Assembly: GCF_023276435.1 (NCBI RefSeq)
Contig: NZ_JALLPO010000058.1
Location: 1-46,444 of the forward strand
DNA: 46,444 nucleotides
Direction of reading: 5' to 3'
DNA from: Sphaerisporangium perillae
GTDB taxonomy: Bacteria; Actinomycetota; Actinomycetes; Streptosporangiales; Streptosporangiaceae
Positions within the stretch are counted from its first letter, which is position 1. Each line of letters begins with the position of its first letter. Positions 16,913 through 26,002 of this stretch are shown here, piece after piece. The notes under the pieces are model-generated. The model was given only the letters and a program-made list of their open reading frames with translations, made no database searches and was not told where the DNA came from. A program made the position numbers and the translations under genes.

Positions 16913-19696
16913 ATGCATGTCACGCGCCAGCGCGTCGCGAAGCCCCGTCTCGGGCTCTTCGATGGACGCACCGGCCGCCGGATCCGCCTGGTGGCGGCCG
17001 GCACCGTAGCTCTCGCCATCGCCGGCGGGGGCATCGCCTACGCCTCCACCGAGGTGTTCGGCAGCAACCAGGTCGGCTCCACCACCAAGGCCGGCCTGCA
17101 GCTCGCCAGCGACCAGGTCATCAAGCCGATCGGTGACCGCCTGCTCGTCGACAACGGCAAGCTGCTCGCCTCGACGGTCAGCCCGGACGGCCGCTTCCTC
17201 GCAGCCCTCACCAACGACCGGTCGATCGCTCTCACCATCGTCGACCTGAAGAACTACAAGGTGCTGCAGCAGGCCGGGACCGCCTCGACCGCCGGTGTGC
17301 GCATCTCCAACAACAGCGTCGGGCAGGAGGGGCCGGCCTACTCTCCGGACGGCAAGACCCTGTGGCTGCCGCAGCTCGACGGCTTCAACCGCTTCCCGGT
17401 GAACGCCGACGGCACCCTCGGCACCCCGACCTTCGTCACCATCGCCGCGCAGGGCTCGAAGAAGGCGCTGCCGGCCCAGGCGGTCTTCTCCGCTGACGGC
17501 AAGACGGTGTACGCCGCCGTCAACGGCCAGAACCGCGTGGTGGCGATGGACGCCGCGACCGGCGCGATCCAGCAGAGCTGGACCGTGGGCACCGCGCCGC
17601 GTGGTCTGGCGCTGGTCGGCAACAAGCTCTACGTCAGCAACGAGGGCGGCCGCCCGGCCGAGCCCGGCGAGACGACGATGAACTCCTACGGCACCCAGGT
17701 GCCGGCCAACCCGGACACGGGTGCGACGACCACGGGCACCGTGAGCGTGATCGACGTCGCCAACCCGGCCGCTTCGGTCGGCTCCATCGAGGTCGGTCTG
17801 CACCCGACCGCGATGCACGCCGCCCCCGGCGTGCTCTTCGTCACCAACACGTTCGACGACCAGGTCTCGGTCATCGACACGTCCAAGGACAAGGTCGTCC
17901 AGACGATCGCCACTCAGCCGTGGCCGCAGGCCACGGTCGGCTACGCCCCGAACGGTGTGACCCTGACCAAGGACGGCCACCTGCTGGTCACCCTCGGCCG
18001 GGCGAACGCGGTCGCCGTCTACCGCTACACCAAGCCGCAGGAGCCGGTCAGCTACGTCGGCCTGCTCCCGACGGACTACTACCCGGAGGAGGTGACCACC
18101 GTCGGCGACGACGTGGTCGTCACCAACACCCGCGGCATCGGCGAGCGCGGCCCGACGCGCACGATCGACAAGGGGCCCGGCACCACGCCGGCCACGGGCC
18201 ACAACACCCACGACTCGACCGGCTCGCTGCTTCGGTTCCAGCTGCCGTCCGACCGGGAGATCGCCAAGTCCACGGGCACGGTGTTCGCGCAGAACGGCTG
18301 GGGCAACAACGACGTCAAGCAGGCCGAGGGCAAGTCCGAGCACGCCGTGCCGGTCCCGAAGCGCCTCGGTGACCCGTCGACCATCAAGCACGTTTTCCTG
18401 CTGGTCAAGGAGAACCGCTCCTACGACCAGGTGTTCGGCGACGACCCGCGCGGCAACGGCGACCCGTCGCTGGCGCAGTTCGGTGAGAAGGTCACCCCGA
18501 ACCAGCACGCTCTCGCGCGTCAGTTCGGTCTCTACGACAACACCTACTCCATCGGCACCAACTCCGCCGAGGGCCACAACTGGCTGGTGCAGGCCGACAA
18601 CCCGGAGTACACCGAGTCCACCGCCGGCGAGTACGAGCGCAGCTATGACACGGAGGACGACGCGCTGGGCCACCAGCGCTCCGGCTTCCTGTGGACCGGT
18701 GCCAAGGCCGCGGGCAAGACCGCGCGCAACTTCGGCGAGTTCACCCAGTTCCTGACCGTCCCCCCCGGCTCCTCGTGGCAGAAGTTCTACTGCGACACCA
18801 AGAACATGGCGGCGACCGGTCAGGACACCACCATCAAGACGGACACCCAGTCGCCGATCCCGTCGCTCAACGAGATCACGGTGCACAACTACCCGAAGTA
18901 CGACACCAACATCCCGGACATCTACCGGTACGAGATCTGGAAGCGTGACTTCCAGGCCAACGGCCCGGCCAACCTCAACATGTTCTGGCTCTCCAGCGAC
19001 CACACCGGTGGAGCGCCGAACTCGGTCGCCCAGGTCGCCGACAACGACCTGGCCGTCGGCAAGATCGTCGACACCATCTCGCACAGCAAGTACTGGAAGG
19101 ACTCCGCGATCTTCGTGATCGAGGACGACACCCAGAACGGCGTTGACCACGTCGACGGCGCGCGCGGCCCCGTGCAGGTCATCAGCCCCTGGGCCCAGCA
19201 CGGCACCGTGGACAGCCGCTACTACACGCAGATCACCATGATCCGCACCATCGAGCAGATCCTCGGGATCCAGCCGATGAACCAGAAGGACAGCGCCGCC
19301 ACCCCGATGAGCCGGGCCTTCACCAACAAGCCCGACTACACGCCGTTCAACGTGATGCCCAACCAGGTCCCGCTCACCGACGGCCTGGCCACCCCGCCGG
19401 CCTGCGGCAACGACACCCCGGCCGCGGCGGGCGCCTCGGCGGCTCCCGCGCAGGCCGCGGCGTCGGCCGTGTCCGCCGACAAGCAGCAGATCGTCGACGC
19501 CTGGACCGCCTGGCAGAAGCAGCAGCACCTGAGCGGGGCGAACGCGACTCCGGACTACGCCAACCCCGCGCTCATGAACCACTTCACCTGGTACCAGGCG
19601 CACAACTGGACCACGCCCTACCCGGGTGAGGACAAGATCTTCACCCCGGCCGAGGTGCCCGGCGGCTATCTGCCGTCGCCGGAGTCCGACGGCTGA
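16913..19696 (+). CDS. Membrane-anchored YncE-like beta-propeller fused to a phosphoesterase
   Basis: 927 residues. A basic N-terminus precedes one hydrophobic segment (about 28-45), which acts as anchor or signal. Residues about 60-470 form a YVTN/YncE-type propeller with repeats such as VSVIDVANPAASVGSIEVG and VSVIDTSKDKVVQTI. From about residue 487 (IKHVFLLVKENRSYDQVFGD) a PF04185-type phosphoesterase begins, the family of phospholipase C and acid phosphatases, with IGTNSAEGHNWLVQ, SSDHTGG and FVIEDDTQNGVDHVDG as likely metal-binding parts. It ends in an Ala-rich linker and a WTAWQKQQHLSG tail. The ATG is 3 bases after the permease stop, with GAAGGA upstream. Codon choice is strongly biased, suggesting high expression. 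Substrate is unknown. Confidence 0.88.
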   Translation: MHVTRQRVAKPRLGLFDGRTGRRIRLVAAGTVALAIAGGGIAYASTEVFGSNQVGSTTKAGLQLASDQVIKPIGDRLLVDNGKLLASTVSPDGRFLAALTNDRSIALTIVDLKNYKVLQQAGTASTAGVRISNNSVGQEGPAYSPDGKTLWLPQLDGFNRFPVNADGTLGTPTFVTIAAQGSKKALPAQAVFSADGKTVYAAVNGQNRVVAMDAATGAIQQSWTVGTAPRGLALVGNKLYVSNEGGRPAEPGETTMNSYGTQVPANPDTGATTTGTVSVIDVANPAASVGSIEVGLHPTAMHAAPGVLFVTNTFDDQVSVIDTSKDKVVQTIATQPWPQATVGYAPNGVTLTKDGHLLVTLGRANAVAVYRYTKPQEPVSYVGLLPTDYYPEEVTTVGDDVVVTNTRGIGERGPTRTIDKGPGTTPATGHNTHDSTGSLLRFQLPSDREIAKSTGTVFAQNGWGNNDVKQAEGKSEHAVPVPKRLGDPSTIKHVFLLVKENRSYDQVFGDDPRGNGDPSLAQFGEKVTPNQHALARQFGLYDNTYSIGTNSAEGHNWLVQADNPEYTESTAGEYERSYDTEDDALGHQRSGFLWTGAKAAGKTARNFGEFTQFLTVPPGSSWQKFYCDTKNMAATGQDTTIKTDTQSPIPSLNEITVHNYPKYDTNIPDIYRYEIWKRDFQANGPANLNMFWLSSDHTGGAPNSVAQVADNDLAVGKIVDTISHSKYWKDSAIFVIEDDTQNGVDHVDGARGPVQVISPWAQHGTVDSRYYTQITMIRTIEQILGIQPMNQKDSAATPMSRAFTNKPDYTPFNVMPNQVPLTDGLATPPACGNDTPAAAGASAAPAQAAASAVSADKQQIVDAWTAWQKQQHLSGANATPDYANPALMNHFTWYQAHNWTTPYPGEDKIFTPAEVPGGYLPSPESDG

Positions 19697-19714
19697 CCTC
19701 CGCACAACTCACAC

Positions 19715-19744
19715 GACGGCTCGCCGGGATCCCGGCGGGCCGTC
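19715..19744 (+). terminator. Hairpin terminator of the ABC/phosphoesterase operon
   Basis: GACGGCTCGCCGGGA pairs with TCCCGGCGGGCCGTC with one G-T mismatch, 18 bases after the phosphoesterase stop. A T-run is weak, as is usual in high-GC actinomycetes. Confidence 0.75.
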
Positions 19745-19881
19745 TGCCTATAAGAACTGATCCGAAAATCGGTTGGTTACTGGGCAGGCGGCAGCGAACC
19801 TCAGCCTGGTGTAGGAGGTCGACGTACCGGTCTAGTCGCCATCGGATGACGTGCTGGGGTTGTCAGCCAGGTGGTGCGTAA

Positions 19882-19897
19882 GGGCTGTCCCGTAATT
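19882..19897. other. Possible insertion-sequence end
   Basis: GGGCTGTCCCGTAATT resembles terminal repeats of actinomycete IS4/IS5-type elements as I remember them. No second end or transposase is seen; the minus strand just left encodes a short VIRWRLDRYVDLLHQ scrap. Treat as a hint only. Confidence 0.25.
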
Positions 19898-19928
19898 GCT
19901 TGCTCGGGCCTGATGGCAGGATCAGGGT

Positions 19929-20126
19929 GTGACCAGCGAACCTGCTCCGACCGGCCGTAAGAGGTACGTCCTGTTTGATGTCGACGGCACGTTGATCGAC
20001 GCCGTGGGTAACCAACGCCGGGTCTGGAGAGTCTGGGCGGAGCGGTACGCGCTGGACCCCGATGAGGTCTATCGGACCGAGCTCGTCGTCCGGGCCAGCA
20101 CCGCTCCCCCTGCCCGGCGTCCGTGA
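19929..20126 (+). pseudogene. HAD-superfamily hydrolase, N-terminal fragment
   Basis: 65 codons starting at GTG encode RKRYVLFDVDGTLIDAVGNQ and QRRVWRVWAERYALDPDEVY, with HAD motif I DxDGT including the nucleophile Asp. A normal enzyme of this type (phosphoglycolate phosphatase-like) is about 210-230 residues. Here the frame turns to non-homologous sequence after about residue 50 and stops, so motifs II-IV are lost. An IS-like end lies just upstream. Confidence 0.7.
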
Positions 20127-20484
20127 CTTCCGGTGCGGCCTCTTTTACATCCGGCATCGCCCACCGGTCCGGCACCGGCTTGCCCGGTCACCGGCGGGGC
20201 CACCCCACCTCGTCCCGTTTCCAATTCATGTAATGAATGAGCACAGGTTCGCGATATCAATCGGCCTGCTCAGAGCGTTACGCGAGGCGGGGCGGAAAGT
20301 TCGCGACGACGCGATCACAGGTGTCCGGCGCCTGGCGGAAACAGAGCTTGTGCCGCGCGACAGCACGGCAGGCTGTTATCGCTCACAACCGCGAAGTCAA
20401 GCGCTGTTCTCGAAATACTCTCGACACAGGACAGGGCGGCTCCCTGTAACTCTTCTGTAATGCGAATCCGCTTGACCATCTTGT
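20127..20484. other. Gene-free stretch with one small dyad
   Basis: No supported coding frame. At 20224-20238 ATTCAT-GTA-ATGAAT forms a 6-3-6 inverted repeat of unknown role. Base composition is less GC-rich toward 20450, approaching the promoter of the sugar ABC operon. Confidence 0.4.
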
Positions 20485-20498
20485 TGTTAGCGTTCACA
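20485..20498. promoter_or_regulatory. LacI-family operator, distal copy
   Basis: TGTTAGCGTTCACA, a 14-base dyad with the central CG typical of LacI/GalR operators, near-identical to the proximal copy at 20657. A TTGACC hexamer at 20472-20477 may be the -35. Centre-to-centre distance to the second site is 172 bases, suitable for looping. Confidence 0.6.
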
Positions 20499-20656
20499 GT
20501 TCTATCCAGCGATGCCGAGGAGGAACGGCGCGAGCGGATCGAGAGCCGGTCACGGCGGATCTCGTCAGGGTCGCGGGACGGCCTCGCGTGTTCTTGAGTC
20601 ACCAGCCGGGCGTGCGCTAGAAAGCCGCAGCTCGGGGCTGAAGCCTTACACCTGCT

Positions 20657-20670
20657 TGTTAACGCTAACA
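20657..20670. promoter_or_regulatory. LacI-family operator, proximal copy, next to the ribosome site
   Basis: TGTTAACGCTAACA, a perfect 7-7 palindrome apart from the centre form. It is followed directly by GGAAGG and the ATG at 20686. A repressor here would block elongation or initiation of the sugar ABC operon in the absence of inducer. Confidence 0.7.
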
Positions 20671-20685
20671 GGAAGGACACCCCCC

Positions 20686-21672
20686 ATGCCAAGAAGGATC
20701 TCCGCCATCGCCCTCGCGGGCGTGATCGCGATGACGCTGTCCGCGTGCGGAGGAGGCTCGACCGGGGCCGACGCCGGAGGCTCCGGCGGCGGCGACAAGC
20801 TCGTCATGGGCTTCTCCCAGGTAGGCGCCGAGAGTGGTTGGCGTACGGCCAACACCAAGTCCGTCCAGGACTCGGCGAAGACCGCCGGTATCGAACTGAA
20901 GTTCTCCGACGCCCAGCAGAAGCAGGAGAACCAGATCAAGGCCATTCGCTCCTTCATTCAGCAGAAGGTGGACGTGATCGCCTTCTCGCCCGTCGTCGAG
21001 TCGGGCTGGGACACCGTGCTGAAAGAGGCGCAGAACGCGAAGATCCCGGTGGTCCTCACCGACCGCGCCGTCGACTCGAAGGACACCAGCCTCTACAAGA
21101 CCTTCCTCGGCTCCGACTTCATCGAAGAGGGCAAGAAGGCCGGTCAGTGGTTGGTCGACCAGTACAAGGACGAGACCGGAGACGTCAACATCGTCGAACT
21201 GCAGGGCACGACCGGTTCGGCGCCGGCCAACGACCGCAAGGCCGGCTTCGGTGAGGTCATCGCGGCCGACCCCAAGTTCAAGATCATCGCTTCGCAGACC
21301 GGCGACTTCACCCGCGCCAAGGGCAAGGAGGTCATGGAGGCCTTCCTGAAGTCCAATTCCGACATCGACGTGCTGTTCGCGCACAACGACGACATGGGCC
21401 TGGGCGCGATCGAGGCCATCGAGGGCGCGGGCAAGGTGCCCGGCAAGGACATCAAGATCATCACGATCGACGCGGTCAAGGACGGCATGCAGGCTCTGGC
21501 CGACGGCAAGATCAACTACATCGTCGAGTGCTCCCCGCTGCTCGGCCCCCAACTGATGGACCTGGCCAAGAAGGTCGTCGCCGGTGAGGCGGTGCCGCAG
21601 CGCGTGGTCACCGAAGAGACCACCTTCACCCAGGAGAAGGCGAAGGAAGTCCTCTCCTCGCGTCAGTACTGA
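20686..21672 (+). CDS. ytfQ: Sugar ABC transporter binding lipoprotein, YtfQ-like
   Basis: 328 residues with a lipoprotein signal (MPRRISAIALAGVIAMTLSAC, lipobox LSAC) that anchors it outside the membrane. The mature protein is a periplasmic-binding-protein type I fold: KLVMGFSQVGAESGWRTANTKS, QQKVDVIAFSPVVESGWD, PVVLTDRAVDSKD, LFAHNDDMGLGAIEAIEGAG. The GWRTAN and ESGWD parts are typical of YtfQ, the galactofuranose-binding protein of E. coli. It delivers sugar to the two permeases encoded downstream. GGAAGG precedes the ATG. Substrate, galactofuranose or a relative such as arabinofuranose, is inferred from family resemblance only. Confidence 0.9.
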   Translation: MPRRISAIALAGVIAMTLSACGGGSTGADAGGSGGGDKLVMGFSQVGAESGWRTANTKSVQDSAKTAGIELKFSDAQQKQENQIKAIRSFIQQKVDVIAFSPVVESGWDTVLKEAQNAKIPVVLTDRAVDSKDTSLYKTFLGSDFIEEGKKAGQWLVDQYKDETGDVNIVELQGTTGSAPANDRKAGFGEVIAADPKFKIIASQTGDFTRAKGKEVMEAFLKSNSDIDVLFAHNDDMGLGAIEAIEGAGKVPGKDIKIITIDAVKDGMQALADGKINYIVECSPLLGPQLMDLAKKVVAGEAVPQRVVTEETTFTQEKAKEVLSSRQY

Positions 21673-21715
21673 GTCGGCAGCGAGGTTCGCGCCCCGACGG
21701 AGAAAGGAATGCCGC

Positions 21716-23224
21716 ATGGCCGAGTCCGCGCCGATCGTGCGGATGAGCGGGATCGTCAAGCAGTTCCCCGGAGCCAGAGCCCTGGACGGCGTCGACTTCC
21801 GGCTGCTGCCCGGGGAGGTGCACGCCTTGATGGGAGAGAACGGCGCCGGCAAGTCCACGTTGATCAAGGTTTTGACGGGGGTGCACCCGGTCGACGAGGG
21901 CGAGATCGAGCTCGCCGGCCGTCCCGTGGCCTTCTCGGGCCCGCTCGCCGCTCAGCAGGCCGGCATCAGCACGGTCTACCAAGAGGTGAACCTGTGCGGG
22001 AACCTCTCGGTGGCGGAGAACATCTTCGTCGGGCGCGAACCCCGAAAATTCGGCCGGATCCGGTGGCGGGAGGTGTACCGCAGAGCCGACGAGCTGCTCG
22101 ACCGGTTCGACCTGGACGTCGATGTCTCCGCTCCGCTGAGTTCGTGCTCGCTGGCCGTCCAGCAGATGGTCGCCATCGCCCGGGCGGTGGACGTCGAGGC
22201 CAAGGTGCTCATCCTCGACGAGCCGACCTCGAGCCTGGACGCCGACGAGGTGGCCCAGCTCTTCCGGGTGATGCGCCGGCTGAAGGAGCAGGGGATCGCG
22301 ATCCTGTTCGTCTCCCACTTCCTCGACCAGATCTACGAGGTCGCCGACAGGATCACCGTCCTGCGCAACGGCAGGCTCGTGGGCGAGTACCTCACCCGCG
22401 AGCTCCCGCAGGTCTACCTGGTCGCCAAGATGATCGGCCGCGAGCTGGCCGAGCTGGAGAAGCTGGAGGGCAAACCGCTCGCCCGGACCACCGAGCCGCT
22501 CATCGAGGCTCGTGATCTCGGGCGGGCGGGAGCCGTCAACCCGTTCACGCTCACCATCCGGGAAGGCGAGGTCGTCGGCTTGGCGGGGCTGCTCGGCTCG
22601 GGCCGCACCGAGATCGCCCGGCTGCTGTTCGGCGCGGACCACGCGGGCGGCGGCTCGGTCCACATGGGCGGGAAGAAGGTCACGTTGCGCAGCCCGCGCG
22701 CCGCGATGAACCACAAGATCGCCTTCTGCTCGGAGAACCGCCGGGAGGAGGGCCTGGTGGACGAGCTGACCGTCCGCGAGAACATCGTGTTGGCGCTGCA
22801 GGCGGACCGCGGCTGGAGCAGGCCGGTGTCTGCTCGCAAAGCGGACGAGCTGGTGCGCAAGTACGTCGCGGCTCTCAACATCAAGGGCGACCCCGACGAG
22901 CCCGTACGGACCCTCAGCGGCGGCAACCAGCAGAAAGTCCTGCTGGCCCGCTGGCTGATCATGGAGCCTCGGCTGCTCATCCTCGATGAGCCGACCCGCG
23001 GCATCGACGTCGGCGCCAAGGCCGAGATCCAGCGGCTGGTCGTCGAGCTGTCCGACGGCGGCATGGCCGTGCTGTTCATCTCCGCCGAGCTGGATGAGGT
23101 GCTGCGCCTCAGTCACAAGGTGGGCGTGCTGCGCGACCGGACCCTGGTCGCCCAGCTCGACAACGACGACGCGCTGACCACCGACACCCTCATGGGGAAG
23201 ATCGCAAGCGGAGCACCGTCATGA
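21716..23224 (+). CDS. ytfR: Sugar ABC transporter ATPase with two nucleotide-binding domains, YtfR-like
   Basis: 502 residues from ATG 21716 (AGAAAGG upstream); frames further left run through the 3' end of ytfQ. The first ATPase half has Walker A GENGAGKST, signature SSCSLAVQQMVAIARA (variant) and Walker B VLILDEPTSSLD. The second half has the degenerate Walker A GLLGSGRTE usual for the CUT2 family, signature LSGGNQQKVLLARWL and LLILDEPTRGIDVG. This is the standard RbsA-type layout. It energises the YtfT/YjfF pair. Its stop overlaps the next start by 4 bases. Confidence 0.93.
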   Translation: MAESAPIVRMSGIVKQFPGARALDGVDFRLLPGEVHALMGENGAGKSTLIKVLTGVHPVDEGEIELAGRPVAFSGPLAAQQAGISTVYQEVNLCGNLSVAENIFVGREPRKFGRIRWREVYRRADELLDRFDLDVDVSAPLSSCSLAVQQMVAIARAVDVEAKVLILDEPTSSLDADEVAQLFRVMRRLKEQGIAILFVSHFLDQIYEVADRITVLRNGRLVGEYLTRELPQVYLVAKMIGRELAELEKLEGKPLARTTEPLIEARDLGRAGAVNPFTLTIREGEVVGLAGLLGSGRTEIARLLFGADHAGGGSVHMGGKKVTLRSPRAAMNHKIAFCSENRREEGLVDELTVRENIVLALQADRGWSRPVSARKADELVRKYVAALNIKGDPDEPVRTLSGGNQQKVLLARWLIMEPRLLILDEPTRGIDVGAKAEIQRLVVELSDGGMAVLFISAELDEVLRLSHKVGVLRDRTLVAQLDNDDALTTDTLMGKIASGAPS

Positions 23225-24273
23225 GCGAGCTTATCCGGAACCGGTTGTTCTGGCCGGTCCTGATCCTTGTCGGACTGATGGCGCTCAACGTCGCCTTCAC
23301 CGACAACTTCCTGAACATACAGGTGAAGGACGGTCACCTGTACGGCAGCCTCATCGACATCCTCCGGTTCGGAGCGCCCCTGATCCTGGTGGCGCTCGGC
23401 ATGACACTGGTCATCGCCACCAGGGGCATCGACCTGTCGGTCGGCTCGGTGGTCGCGATCGCCGGAGCCCTGGCGTGCCTGCGGATCAGCGACCTGGGCG
23501 ACCAGAACTCCGTCACCGGCGTGCTGGCCGCGGTGGGCGTCACGCTGGCCCTCACCCTGGTGCTCGGAGCGTGGAACGGGTTCCTCGTCGCCGCGGTGGG
23601 CATCCAGCCGATCATCGCGACGCTGATCCTCATGGTCGCCGGACGCGGCTTGGCCCAGCTCATCACCGACGGGCAGATCGTCACGATCAACAGCTCGCCG
23701 TACAAGCTGATCGGCGGCGGCTACTGGCTCACGCTGCCGTTCTCGATCCTCATCGTCGTGGCGCTCGTCGCGCTGACCGCCTTCCTCACCCGGCGGCTGG
23801 CGCTGGGCATGTTCATCGAGGCGGTGGGCGGCAACGCCGAGGCGAGCCGGCTGTCGGGCATCCGGTCGCGCGGCGTGCTGGTCGTCGTCTACACGTTCTG
23901 CGCGCTGTGCGCCGGCATCGCCGGTCTGATGATCAGCTCGAACGTGTCCAGCGCCGATGGCAACTACGCCGGGCTCTGGATCGAGCTCGACGCGATCCTG
24001 GCGGTCGTGATCGGCGGTACGTCGCTGGCCGGCGGCCGGTTCTCGATCAGTGGCACCATCCTGGGCGCGCTGATCATCCAGACGCTGACCACCACCGTCT
24101 ACTCGATCGGCGTGCCGCCGGAGACGACATTGCTGTTCAAGGCGCTGGTGGTCACCATCGTGTGCCTGCTGCAGTCGCCCGCCTTCCGGCAGAAAGTGGT
24201 CAAACGCCGGGCCCGGCCGGTCGCGCCGGCGCCCGCGCCCATGAGCGAGCGAGAGCCGGTGACGAACCGATGA
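23221..24273 (+). CDS. ytfT: Sugar ABC transporter permease 1, YtfT-like
   Basis: 350 residues, about 8-10 membrane segments, CUT2 permease family. Typical motifs are LVIATRGIDLSVGSVVAIAGAL (residues about 62-83), GVNPxIATLIL-like GIQPIIATLILMVAGRG and AVVIGGTSLAGGRFS. The C-terminal tail KRRARPVAPAPAPMSERE is cytoplasmic. Overlap ATGA with ytfR and again with the next permease gene gives tight translational coupling, as expected for subunits needed in equal amounts. Confidence 0.92.
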   Translation: MSELIRNRLFWPVLILVGLMALNVAFTDNFLNIQVKDGHLYGSLIDILRFGAPLILVALGMTLVIATRGIDLSVGSVVAIAGALACLRISDLGDQNSVTGVLAAVGVTLALTLVLGAWNGFLVAAVGIQPIIATLILMVAGRGLAQLITDGQIVTINSSPYKLIGGGYWLTLPFSILIVVALVALTAFLTRRLALGMFIEAVGGNAEASRLSGIRSRGVLVVVYTFCALCAGIAGLMISSNVSSADGNYAGLWIELDAILAVVIGGTSLAGGRFSISGTILGALIIQTLTTTVYSIGVPPETTLLFKALVVTIVCLLQSPAFRQKVVKRRARPVAPAPAPMSEREPVTNR

Positions 24274-25274
24274 CGGCCACGACCCTTCCGGCACGGCGCT
24301 TCGGTGTTCCGCGCAAGTACGTCCCGGTCGCCGTGACCGGTTGCCTGTTCGTCGCGATGTTCGTCATCGGCGGGTTTCGCTACGAGAGCTTCGCCACCGG
24401 GCAGGTCGTGCTCAACGTCTTCATCGACAACGCGTTCCTGCTCGTGGTCGCGGTCGGCATGACGTTCGTCATCCTCTCCGGCGGAATCGATCTGTCGGTG
24501 GGTTCGGTGGTGGCGCTGACGACGATGGTCTCCGCGACGCTCATGACCGGTCACGGATGGCCCGCCTGGCCGGTCATCCTCCTCGTTCTGGTCATGGGGT
24601 CGGTCCTCGGCTTCGCGATGGGTGCGATCATCCACTACTTCGAGATCCAGCCGTTCATCGTGACGCTTGCCGGCATGTTCCTGGCTCGTGGCCTGTGCTA
24701 CACGATCGGCACCGAGTCGATCTCCATCACCGACCCGGTCTTCACCGCGTTCGCCCAGACGCGCATCAACCTGGGCCCCGATCTCGGCATCTCGCCGAGC
24801 GTGCTGATCGCCGCCGTCGTGGTCCTCGTCGCCGGGTACGTCCTGCACTACACGCGACTCGGACGATCGGTGTACGCCGTGGGAGGCAACGAGAACTCCG
24901 CGCTGCTGATGGGCCTTCCGGTGGCCCGCACCAAGATCGCCGTTTACACGATCAGTGGCTTCTGCTCGGCCCTCGGCGGCATCCTGCTGTCCTTCTACAT
25001 GCTGTCGGGCTACGGCCTGCACGCTGTCGGCATGGAACTGGACGCCATCGCGGCCGTCGTCATCGGCGGCGCCCTGCTCACCGGCGGCTCCGGCTACCTG
25101 CTGGGCACCGTCCTCGGCGTCCTGGTGCTCGGCCTGACCCAGACGATCCTGAGCTTCGAGGGGACGCTGAGCTCCTGGTGGACCCGGATCTTCATCGGCC
25201 TGCTCCTGCTCGCCTTCATCCTGTTGCAACGCCTGATCGGCGTCCGCCGATCACTCCGCCCCTCCGGAAGCTGA
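24270..25274 (+). CDS. yjfF: Sugar ABC transporter permease 2, YjfF-like
   Basis: 334 residues, the second CUT2 permease. It contains FVILSGGIDLSVGSVVALTTM, FEIQPFIVTLAGMFLARGL and AVVIGGALLTGGSGYLLGTVLG. Having two different permeases is the signature of the ytfQRT-yjfF arrangement as opposed to rbs- or xyl-type systems. The ATG overlaps the ytfT stop. The operon ends here; 21 bases separate it from a convergent TetR gene, with no obvious hairpin. No sugar kinase, hydrolase or LacI gene is in the operon. Confidence 0.92.
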   Translation: MTATTLPARRFGVPRKYVPVAVTGCLFVAMFVIGGFRYESFATGQVVLNVFIDNAFLLVVAVGMTFVILSGGIDLSVGSVVALTTMVSATLMTGHGWPAWPVILLVLVMGSVLGFAMGAIIHYFEIQPFIVTLAGMFLARGLCYTIGTESISITDPVFTAFAQTRINLGPDLGISPSVLIAAVVVLVAGYVLHYTRLGRSVYAVGGNENSALLMGLPVARTKIAVYTISGFCSALGGILLSFYMLSGYGLHAVGMELDAIAAVVIGGALLTGGSGYLLGTVLGVLVLGLTQTILSFEGTLSSWWTRIFIGLLLLAFILLQRLIGVRRSLRPSGS

Positions 25275-25295
25275 CACGACGACAGGCGATACCGG

Positions 25296-25928
25296 TTACG
25301 GGCCGTCCGGCTCCCCGAGGAGTGCGTCATTCGAGTCCGGTAGCGCGCCGTGCACGATGGCGCGGACGACACCTTGGACAACATCCTTGCTGATGCTCCC
25401 GGGCGGTGCGGTCACCAGGCTGAACAGCGCACCACCGTAGAGCGTGATCAGGGTGGGAATCCTCTCGCGGGGGATGGGCAGGCCAAGCTCGGCGTGGTGA
25501 CCGGCGGTGAACCGCGTCGAGCTGTCCTGCAGACCCGCGAGAGCCGAGGCCAGCGCGGGTCGTCGTACCGCCTCCAGCTGGAGTTCGAAGATCGCCAGAT
25601 AGCGGCTACGCAGAGTGGTAGCCGCTCCGAGCAATGATTCGGTCAGCAGATCAACGACCAGTTCGGTGATGCTCGCGGCAGGCACCGCGGCGGTCTTGTG
25701 TTGCTGAGCGGCCCGGTCCATGTCGGCATGGTGCAACTCGACGATGCGCTCTGCGGCGGCCACCAGCAGCGCTTCCCGGCTGCGGAAGTAGTTCGAGGCC
25801 GTTCCCGGCGGGAGTCCGGCGGTCTTCTCGACCGCGCGGTGGGTCACGCCATGTACTCCGGACGCCGCCAGTAGATCTATCGCGGCATCGGCCAAGGCTC
25901 GGCGACGGCCTGGGTTGGTCGGCGGCAC
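25296..25928 (-). CDS. TetR/AcrR-family repressor
   Basis: 210 residues from GTG 25928. The N-terminal helix-turn-helix has DLLAASGVHGVTHRAVEKTAGLPPGTASNYFRSREALLVAAAERI, the typical TetR DNA-binding unit. The remaining ~150 residues are the helical ligand-binding and dimer domain. It is divergent from the FAD monooxygenase with 74 bases between starts, the standard layout of a repressor that controls the neighbouring oxidase and itself. Ligand unknown. Confidence 0.9.
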   Translation of the reverse strand: MPPTNPGRRRALADAAIDLLAASGVHGVTHRAVEKTAGLPPGTASNYFRSREALLVAAAERIVELHHADMDRAAQQHKTAAVPAASITELVVDLLTESLLGAATTLRSRYLAIFELQLEAVRRPALASALAGLQDSSTRFTAGHHAELGLPIPRERIPTLITLYGGALFSLVTAPPGSISKDVVQGVVRAIVHGALPDSNDALLGEPDGP

Positions 25929-25940
25929 CCGGCCATGATA

Positions 25941-25970
25941 TAGCAGTATCCGTACTAGAACGATCGTAGT
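25941..25970. promoter_or_regulatory. Probable TetR operator in the divergent region
   Basis: AGTA-TCCG-TACT (25945-25956) and an overlapping ACTA...TAGT dyad around the ACGATCGT palindrome (about 25954-25970) lie centrally between the TetR and monooxygenase starts. Assignment to the adjacent TetR is by position. Confidence 0.45.
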
Positions 25971-26002
25971 GGTATGGGCTGCCGACCGGGTGAAGGAGCG
26001 TC

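Noticed and set aside
15725..19705. A 1326-codon open frame on the minus strand
   Set aside because: It is antisense to the permease and the propeller/phosphoesterase, whose strong third-position GC bias removes stops. The translation is Arg/Val/Asp/Gly-rich without motifs.
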